Shown one piece after another: positions 54,569 to 64,000 of a stretch of DNA of 64,000 bases; positions within the stretch are counted from its first letter, which is position 1, and each line of letters opens with the position of its first letter. The notes under the pieces are model-generated. The model made no database searches and was not told the DNA's origin. It saw only the letters and a list, made by a program, of their open reading frames with translations. Source of the DNA: Tubulanus polymorphus (taxonomy: Eukaryota > Nemertea > Palaeonemertea > Tubulaniformes > Tubulanidae); assembly GCF_964204645.1 (NCBI RefSeq), contig NC_134029.1:21780450-21844449 (forward strand), given 5' to 3'. A program made the position numbers and the translations under genes.

Positions 54569-57500
54569 ATGAAGATGAATCTATCGGTGCTATCGTATTG
54601 TCTCATTGCGGTAGTTTGCTCGTTAAGCGAAGCCGCTGTCATTGTTGATATGGTGGACTCCAGCATCACTGTCAAAGAAGGGGCACAATTTTCGATTAAG
54701 ATAAGAAAAACTGGTATTCCCGCTGCAGATGTTTTCGTAGTTGTTGAGGTATGCTTAAAACTAATCAGTATACCAACAATTTTATTCATCGTGTGATTTA
54801 TACTTACGGTATTGATTTTTTTTACGTGATATTTTTCTTCAGTTGACGGGCCCGCAAAATACGAGTGATTTCGTCAGTAATAGTCAGCCCCATGTTTTCA
54901 AGAAAGGCGACACGACTACGGAAGTGTCTTTGACGTTGACCACAACCGATGATACCGTGCCGGAAAAAGCAGAAACTTTCTTGTTTCAATTGCGCGTAAC
55001 GTTAGGTCCAGCGATTGTCGGTAATGTACCGACCGTACCGGTCACCATACAGGCTAATGATGATGCATTTGGTGTATTTGGTTTTGATGTGGTCAGTGTT
55101 TCTTGTCCAGTTTCCTTAGATTCTACAATTTGAATGTTTCGGAAAAATCCAGTTATTAGAGTTAATATTTTTAGGTTTCACCTGTTGTGGTAACTGAACC
55201 ACAAAATATGAACCAGGCACCAGTTTCATTGGCTATAAAACGATCTGGCGGACAGTTCGGGAAGGTCATCTTAAATTTCCAGGTAAATCCTTGTTTACGA
55301 CCAAATAAACTATCTCTTCCAATTCTAAATCGTCATTTCGGAAAAGTATTTGAAAATCTGTTTATTGATTAGATGAATGCATTATCGTTTTGTAGGTTAC
55401 ACGGATATCTGGAGACACAGGGCCAGTGACTGATGATATCGCACCAGTATCCGGCACTATCATATTCACCGAACTAGAAAAACAGAAGAGTCTTGATCTC
55501 AATATTCAACCAGATTTAGTAAGTGAATTCATACTATAGCAACATTCACACGAGATCCTGGGCTTCTGAAGTACCATACTTGTGTGGTGCTGAATTTGCC
55601 AGAATACCGCACTTACAGAGCGAGTTGTGTTCACCATGATTTGGCCTGCTTTAGTTATGCCGATATTGAGGGTGATTTCAAGATGGCGTTTCCATCATCG
55701 TTTTCTTGTGTATATTTCAAATCCATTCTTAACCATTCTTAACCAAATGGCAATTTGAATTACCAATTTGATGTTACATTTGTACAACTGTAAATGTAGC
55801 TAATGTGAGTGAAATATATTGTTAAAATTGAGCGTCAAATCATGTGAATACAACCGCCCATATATCTTCATTCTTTTTAGTGGCTTCTCATGTTAAAAAT
55901 GTTGGGTGCGGATTCAGTTTCCACACTTAGTAAGTCCGGTAATTCAGTACGGTACTGAATAAATAGGCGTTGAATAATGCAGCCGTATGATTGCTCAGTA
56001 CCATACTGAAGTAGTCGTGGGGACGCCGCTTATGACAAACACCGCTAGTATATGGTCAATAGTGAACGTGACAATGTTTGGATATTTTTTTTCAGATACC
56101 CGAAGGAAATGAAACTTATTCGGTGAACCTTTCTCTAGCTACTCAAGGTGCAAGAATCGATAAGCCATCAGCGGAAATTATCATACTATTTAATGACGCT
56201 CCAATTCATCTGGGCAAGGTGTGTAGATTTGCATGAAAATATTAAAGAAATCGGTCTAAGGTGTTTGAAAACTTGTCAGGCCTTTATTATTTTACTATTC
56301 ATTTTCAGGATGTGTACATCGTCAATGAAGCCCAGACCGGTACAGTGCCGGTGAATGTTTTAGTTTATCGAGGTCTGGCGGCGGACACAATTACTCCGAT
56401 AGGACCGGCTAAAGATGTCGCCACCGTTAATTACTTCGTACTCTCGGGTTCGGCGGTGTATGGTCAAGATTTCGTCGCGTCGAACGGAACCGTGCGTTTC
56501 GATCCCGGAATCCGCGAACAAGTCATCCAAGTTTATATACAACCCGACGCGATACCCGAAAACACGGAAAAGTTCAGCGTCGTCTTAGCGAACACGATCG
56601 GCGACGTAGTTCTAGTTTCTCCGAACGAGACGACGATCATGATCAACCCGAACGACGATCATAACGGAGTGATCATGCTGAAGTCGTCTCAGAGAGCGCC
56701 ACCTGTTGTTCGCGTGAATGAGGATATTACATCAGTCGTGAGACCATTTACGGTCGAACGGAAAGGCGGCGTATTCGGAAATGTTACCGTTAAATGGCAG
56801 CTTACTGCTGCGTCTACCGTCTCCATCACTGATTTTACCCCGCTTAACGGCGTCGTGACATTCCTACAAGGAGAGAGAGAGAAAGTTATAACGTTGAACG
56901 TCATGCAGGACGTGTTACCCGAGGCGGCCGAACTGTTTACATTCTCGTTGTTGAATATGAGCGTAACGGGCGGCGCTCGCGTTGAACATCCGTTTCACGG
57001 TAGTTTGATCATCGAGGATAGCGACGCTATGTACGGCGTCATTGAATTCGGACCTAACAATCAACAAAAACTCTCAACTGTAAGTACCGAGTAGCTGATA
57101 TCTTAGTCGATTTATTAACTATTTCATTTGATGGAGTCTTTTCTTCTCTTGAAATTATCATCAAATTATTACCTATACGATCATGTAGCTTGAAATTCTT
57201 TCTATCTTATTTGTAGCAATCGAAATTAAGGAAAATAGAAGTTTCTTTCCAAAGAACTGGAGGACTCAACGGCGAAGTTGAAGCAAATATTTCGGTATCG
57301 TATACCTCGACATCGGCTAATAAGATTTCCATCCAAGGTCAGTGGCAACATTTCTAATTTGATAGCATGTATATGTATGTACCAGTTCAATTTCGTTGCT
57401 TAACTTCTACAAAATGATGAATTTGATTTTCAGATATTCTGTTAAATGGATATAACGACACTATCGTATTTGCGAATGGTATTTCACAGCGGACGGTTGT

Positions 57501-60500
57501 CATGCAGATTAAGTCATCTGCCTTCCTCAGTCTGAATTCCTATTTCACCATGAAGATCCTCTCAGTCCGACTCCTAACATGTATGTATTTTCTTCAAAAT
57601 CCCTTGAATCGTCTATCTACGCGGTATTTTGTGTTAACACGTGAATATTTCTGCCCTTTCAGCTGTTTCCTTGGGTCCATATAATAGCCCTATGGTTGGC
57701 TCAGTTTCATCGGTTACGATCAATGTAACTGCTGCTGATGCAAATGGCGAAATTGGATTCGAAAGCACGAAAGATATCGTAGTTGATGAACCAACAACAG
57801 GACCTTTATCGGTAAGAAATTATTCTAATTATCAATCGTTATATTTAACTAGTAAATTTGAAAAGATTTCCTTGGAATTATAAAGCTAGCTTCGAGATTC
57901 AAGAAGCCCGGTTTATATTAAACATGTTGTCACTTATGTTGTCACTTCAAAGTATTTTGAATTTTAAAATGGAATCAATTTACAGTTGAAACTTAAGATA
58001 GTTAGAGCTGGTACTAATGGAGACTCGATTGTCTATTGGACAATGGTACCAACAGGATCAAATTCTCAATATGTGACTGCTCAAGATACGGGAGCCACAT
58101 CTGGATCGGTAACATTAATTTCTAGTAAGTGAATGAAGATAACTTATCACCTTCGGATTCTCATAATGAGTTTATCTTATAAGTTCATCATAATTGCACT
58201 TTTGAACAGGTAATCATGAAGCATTCATCGATGTTGCCATTATGCCGGACAACGTTCCGGAAACGAATGAAGAGATTTACATTACTTTGACGTCTGCTGA
58301 ACCATCGGCCGTGCAAAAACTGAGAGTCGGTGCGACGCAAGTTAAAATCATCATCCGCGAGAACGATAACCCAGGAGGAATCTTTCAATTCAGTCCAGCT
58401 ATGCAAAACACGTACAGCGTTCAGGTTCGTAGTGATGTATTTCTTATTTCTCTGAGAAACCGTTTCCTGCTGACTCAAGGATGCCTTTAATGTGGCTGGA
58501 CCCTTCACAACGTCTGGAAAAATTGCTTTTTCCTGAAGAAATTTTTAGAAACGAAAATTAAATCCACATAGGCACTGAAAAGGCCAGAAGAGTCCTTTGC
58601 CCTGAATTTTTGTACAATTTTAAAATTTGTAATGATTGTGCCAATGCCTTGCGCCTGCAGTGTGTTCACCTTTGCAAATCAAGTGCCTGTTCCAATTTTC
58701 AGGTCCAACCCTTTGAAAATTCCAAAATACGCCCTCGTGTCTTTTTTATCTATCATCAATCTACCCATCGTTATATTTCATAGGAGGGTCAGACGCCGAT
58801 TTTTATAAGCGTCGTTCGAACCGGAGGTTCGCTGGTCACTCGTTCGGTCCTGTACGGAATGACACCGGATGGAAGTAAAGATTTCTACGGTGCGAAAGAC
58901 GTGCTGGTTTTCAAACCGGGCGAAACTGAAAAGAACGGAACCATCTTATCGGTTGAAGACCAGATTCCAGAGGTCAGTCATTCGGTCATGTTTTGATATT
59001 GTGTGACATCATTATTACAGTGCATAAAACTTGGATTTATTTCTAATTACTTTTACCGTTGAATATTTCAGTTAGCGGAAAATTTCTCACTTATTCTCCA
59101 ACCCTATGGAAGTACACCAGGCACTGTTGGAGCTCGTAACAAAATAAACATCACCATTCAACCGAGTAATGATCCTAATGGTATACTGGAGTTTGATCCT
59201 CAAGTTACTTCAATTTCAATAGGTATTTAATACATTTGAATCTTATGTGCCAATAACTGGTGACTAAAGGGTTAAGCGAACATGGTTTTCCTGGATTTAA
59301 TTTTTCCAGCTGAAAGTAAAGGACAACAAATAGCTGTAGCTGAAGTTCCAGTGGTTCGCGGCGGCGGAACGTTCGGCCAAGTAACGGCGCAATGGGCCTT
59401 GTCCAATCAGAATACAAACGACCTAACTCCTGTTACTGGATCAGCCCTTTTTCAAGATAAACAAAAGACCGCTTTGATTACCATACAAAGTGTCCCAGAT
59501 CAGGTAAAAATAATCAAACAAGAATGATTTTGTCTGACTTATATGTACCCGGTACTGTTTGTTAAAAGTTTTAAGCTTGTCTATGTTAAAGTTTATTTTG
59601 TTGTTTAGTCTTCAAAACTACGAGTTAAGGTTTGTAAAATACTTTTTGAAACTATGGTAAAGGTTTGATCATAGTAGGCTACTGGCAATAACTTTACGAT
59701 AACATGACATTGATTCTGGATGTAGGCTACTTCAGTTTTGGGATTTTGTTTCTTTCTCCCTTGGGAAGTAGTGATAGCAAACAATCTTGATTGCATTTAG
59801 CATGATTCAATTAATAGATCATAGGTCTTACATTTCTCTTTCTATGTTATTTTAGATACCAGAACCTGATAAAGTACATGTATTAACACTAACTGCAGCG
59901 ACTGGAGGTGCAAAAGTCGGAGTCAGGAAAACAATTCAAATAATCATTCGCCAAAACGATGACGCGATATCTTTCAAAGGTAAGTTTTATTCCCTAACAA
60001 TTTAATTGTGCCGTGTCCATGAGAAATTCTTAATCGAATAGCTGTATTAAATTTGCAGAACCTTTTAACATCGATACTGCTGAACCCAGTATCGCGAGTT
60101 TGACAATCATGCGTAAAGGCAATGCTTCGACGACGGCCTCGGTTAGCTATCAAACGGTTGATGGATCGGCGAATTCCACGACTCTCGATTACACGCCGAT
60201 TGTTAAAAGCACTGTCACGTTCGCTGCCGGTGAAACCGAGAAGGTAATCAACGTGACGATCCTCGACGATGGATTACCCGAAGCACGCGAATCGTTTTAC
60301 GTCGATCTTTCGGAACCGACCGGCGACGTCGTATTGTTCGGAGTTCGACGCGCGACCGTCACGATTCTACCGAACGACGTATCGGCGGGAATATTCAAAT
60401 TCGCTCCTCCGCTGTCGGTGACAACTCAAGAAGGAAAACCAGCAACTTTTAAGTAAGCATTCATTTCTCTTTCCTCTATAACATGGTCGTTTCATCTAAA

Positions 60501-63500
60501 GCATGTTGATTTTCATTTTCTTTCAGCATTCTACGCGAGGGTGGAAAGTTTGGCGCTGTCGCGATTGCTTATTCAATTTGTGACAACAACTCGATTCCAC
60601 TAAAACCGGACAACGTGGACTTCGTATCGGTTTCTGGATCGGTCACGTTTCTGCAGGGCGAAGACTTGAAAACATTAAATCTGATTCCGGCTGCAGACGG
60701 CATACCGGAATTTCAAGAAAATTTTCGAATTAAGCTTGATAACATTACGGGTAAGAATATTCAAATTTAACGTTTTACATAATTTATGCAGAGAATGTTG
60801 AAATGATGTTTCGCTTCTGTAAATATTGCGTTTTAGTCGTTAATGAAACCGACCAAACATTAGCAGTGTTGAATACGAAAGATCTGATCGCTGAAATTAT
60901 TGTCACGCAAAACGACGATCCAAATGGTGTGATCGGATTCCAAACGCAATCTCGCGAACTTTCAATCGCCGAAGATTACTACCCGGGCGAACAGACGAGT
61001 TCGGTTGCAAACTTCACTGTCGAGCGAGCTATGGGGCTGTATGGGTCCGTGCAAGCTGTATGGATGATATTCTCCGATAAAGGATCAAATCTTCCAAACA
61101 TCTATGACCTTCTGTTCTTATGTTCGCCGGCGCCGGCTTTGCAACCTACTCCGGCTAAAGCACGTCCGAGTACGGGCACTGTTGTGTTGGATTTCAATGG
61201 ATCACAAGGTAAGCAATCTTTAAAATCAAATGCTCGTCCATCAATGTACATGAACAATAATATTCCATGTGCATGTGCATCATATGCAATAGATTTGTCA
61301 ATATGTAACTTTGGGAATGAAGTTCCTGAGTCTTTGAACGGTTCTCTTTGGTTTAGGTGCATTTTGTACACTAGCTGCTGAAGCTCAGCCTCCGTCTACT
61401 GATGTCATAAATGGGTTCTCTATCAGTGTTTGGATACAGCCAACTCTCACTACCAAAGGATACGTCGTCGCGAAAGTTGACGCTAATGACAGATTATACT
61501 TCGGCATCAAAGTTATGACAACAGCAACTCAGTTGATTGTTACGTATATGTACTCAGTTTCTGGGAATCAGGTATTTCAACATGTGACTTTTGATACAGA
61601 TGAATTGGTATGCATAAGATAAGCATCTTGATCGAATTGTCATTTCAAATTTTGCAGAATATTCAGACAACAGCACTGACTGCTACTGAAAGTATTGTTG
61701 ATGGGGCATGGCATAATATTATATTGACTGTTGGTGGTGGTGTCGGTACTATGTATCTAGATGGCCGGAAAATAAGCAGCAGGTAATATTGACAAAAGTT
61801 ACCACACATGAACAATAAAAATGGATTAAATAGTGTTTTTATCATGGCAAATATTTCCATTTCAGCAATCTTGGTGTTTTCACCGTGCAGTATGGTAGTG
61901 GCAAGTTTTATGTGGGAGCTTCGTCGCCCAACGATACCGAGAAGTTTGTTGGTCTGATGCAAGATCTTCTGTTCTTCAGTCGAAAACTTGAAGCTGGGTC
62001 AGTCATGAGCAAAACAACAGATTATTCTCTTCTGTATCTTGACTTAATTTCTTAAAAATGTTGTTTTATTTGTTTGCAGGGAAATAGCTGAAGTTTACTC
62101 GATGCCCAGTCGTAAGGATCTAGTTGCGACATCGGGTTACGTTACCTTTGACAAACAAGTCAGCAAACGATACATCTCGACGTCGTCTGTGCAGGATACC
62201 GAGGAGGAGAATGACGAGGTTTTCTCGGTTCGACTGATATCCGCTAAAGGCGGGGCTAGGATCTCTAAGGTTAATTATGCCGGCATACTGAAAAGTGAGT
62301 ACTTGATAATAACTTTAAACAATCTTTAAAGAAATTGTTTGAAAATGTAGAATTTTCTTGAAATCTAGTACTGAAAAGTGACAATGCGAATGGATTGTTC
62401 GGATTCAATGGTTTGTGTTCGCCGGCTGTATCAACTACGGAAGCGGATACTCTAATGTGTACTGTCGTTAGAACTCGAGGTAACCACGATACGGTGACAG
62501 TTACCTGGATGATTACTCTATCGAATCAGATAGATGTCGCTGCTGAGACTGACTTTGTTAATAATACGGGAACTATCACATTTTTACCCGGAGAAAGACA
62601 GAAGGTAAGTTTCTTTCTTAATTGATCGATTTTCATGGTTCCTCCTGTACCGGAAAATTGGGAAAAACTTTGAAATTTTGAAATAATTTTCCCAGTTTGG
62701 AAATACTTGGGAATTAGAAATTTTCCTTTAATGCAGGAAATATTTGGGAAATTGATTTAAATTTCAGGCATAGCATTTGCCAAGGCTAACTTTCTTCAGC
62801 AATTTCTCTTGAAAATCATTTCCATTTAGGAAAACTGAAAAATTAGCCATACTTGGGAAAAACTTGGGAAAAATTGTGATTTGTGTAACTGTAGGAACTA
62901 CGGATTATGATAAAATAGTTTTGCGATATAAATCGACATTTGCCTGTACCTTTATGCATATATACATAAATTCTTGATAGCTAGAATTGTCCTCTTTGAT
63001 TTCAGACATTCGACATAAAAGTTTTTAATGATAATATTCCTGAAGTCGTTGAGAAATTCGACGTTGTGTTGAAATCTGCGTTATCGGCTGACCAAAAAAT
63101 CGGTTCTACAAACACCAGTGGTGCGAGCATCGATCCCGCAAAACAGATCACCCAAATTACGATTGCCGAAAATGATTTTCCATATGGATTGCTTCAGTTT
63201 AGTGAGAACACTACGGCCCCGGTACCAGGATCAGTTATTCAGCCTATCGATAAACAACCTCAGGTTCGTTGAATTAAAATTTGATTAAGTTGTCGGTAGT
63301 TGTTGTCAAAATGCTATTTTAGTGATAGATTTGAAGTGACAAGCATATTTCAGACCAGACTAGTAACTACTCTTTTAAGAGTAGTAACTACTCTTTTGAG
63401 AGGTCAAATACTCCCAAAAACATCAAAATACTCCGAATCCGAATGACTTCCAGTTCATTTTCAATTAAACTACTCATTTTGATGTTACAGTGCTCTCAAT

Positions 63501-64000
63501 TTGATGGAAACTATAATTAAATATTTCAGGTAGCAGGTCTGATATTTGATTTGTACATGAATAATGTTGTACATATATTGCACATGTTTCTAGAACTGAT
63601 TCTGACTACAGTAATTGAATGTTTCTGTTGTAGATAAGAGTAGCTGAAGAAACTGGTTTTGTAAAACTCATGATCGTTCGGTCGCAAGGTTTACGCAATA
63701 TCGTCACTATTGAATGGAGAACTGTAGACGGCACGGCAAAAAGTTCCGGAAATAATCCTGATTTCAAGGTTAGTGGTAGATGCTCCAACTCGTACTTGCA
63801 AATGCAAAAGAGTATATATTCTGAATACTAATGGGATACATATGAGTTGCCTTTTGCTTCTATCAAAATTAAAATTTGGTTTGCTACTATTACATGCATG
63901 CCAACAATCACACCAATCATTACCTTTTGATCGATACAAATTGAAATAAAACATATTTTCTATGAAATCTGTATTATACAAGGTATGACGATTGACACTG
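54569..64000 (+). CDS. ADGRV1: ADGRV1 / VLGR1, N-terminal part (gene continues beyond window)
   Basis: Twenty-five coding exons, all in phase, give the first 1763 residues: 54569-54748, 54843-55091, 55175-55282, 55396-55518, 56096-56218, 56309-57079, 57217-57337, 57434-57580, 57663-57811, 57986-58124, 58210-58424, 58784-58972, 59072-59222, 59310-59503, 59856-59979, 60059-60452, 60527-60750, 60837-61208, 61357-61571, 61658-61782, 61866-61997, 62080-62294, 62369-62604, 63006-63263, 63634-63768. A signal peptide (about 1-22) leads into Calx-beta repeats, whose ends show the NDDxxGxxxF motif about ten times before a LamG/pentraxin-like domain (roughly 61357-61997), then at least two more. This order, including GASIDP and YGLLQFS after the LamG domain, matches human ADGRV1 (6306 residues). 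Known role: giant adhesion GPCR forming ankle links of hair-cell stereocilia and neural contacts. The GPS/GAIN and seven-helix parts lie outside the window. Confidence 0.96.

Noticed and set aside
54229-54789. 186-codon antisense frame over the ADGRV1 first exon
   Set aside because: The overlapping plus-strand exon has a signal peptide and Calx-beta sequence; the antisense product resembles nothing.

Overview
The window is nuclear DNA of an animal. It is AT-rich, with intron-dense genes (GT-AG splice sites), AATAAA polyadenylation signals, many short inverted-repeat elements and animal-specific protein families. Exon structures and the mix of orthologues (ISWI, RIOK2, ANO8, ZZZ3, SLC35A4, ADGRV1) fit a marine invertebrate. 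My best guess is a lophotrochozoan such as a mollusc, but the sequence alone does not prove this. No prokaryotic, organellar or viral genes were recognised. Gene models were made by hand from splice sites, reading phase and recalled family sequences. Every complete model has a length divisible by three.

Layout. 1-11000: gene-poor, with inverted-repeat elements, tandem repeats and one tRNA-like SINE head. 11448-17296 (-): complete 20-exon ISWI/SMARCA5 chromatin remodeller. 17583-18044 (+): two-exon C18orf32-like microprotein, divergent from SMARCA5 across about 290 bp. 18886-21489 (-): eight-exon RIOK2, a 40S ribosome-maturation kinase. 22084-25764 (+): four-exon protein joining a THAP domain, a BTB domain and C2H2 fingers, divergent from RIOK2. 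27628-36678 (+): fifteen-exon anoctamin-8. 40511-41914 (+): ZZZ3-like SANT plus ZZ protein in a single coding exon. 43717-49714 (-): SLC35A4-like nucleotide-sugar-transporter family protein. 54569-end (+): the first 25 coding exons of ADGRV1 (VLGR1), with signal peptide, about a dozen Calx-beta repeats and a LamG/pentraxin-like domain; the gene runs off the right edge.

The genes do not form one pathway. SMARCA5, ZZZ3 and the THAP-BTB-zinc-finger protein are nuclear chromatin or DNA-binding proteins. RIOK2 acts in ribosome biogenesis. C18orf32, ANO8, SLC35A4 and ADGRV1 are membrane-associated. Two divergent gene pairs share short promoter regions carrying ETS, YY1 or CRE-like motifs.

Most notable: the THAP-BTB-C2H2 architecture, where failure to splice one 223-bp intron would give a THAP-only protein; the intronless ZZZ3 coding region; a 13-nt direct repeat across both splice sites of an ADGRV1 intron; mutually exclusive candidate first exons in ANO8; a candidate poison exon in SLC35A4; and several MITE families, including a TTAA-flanked piggyBac-like element inside a BTB intron.
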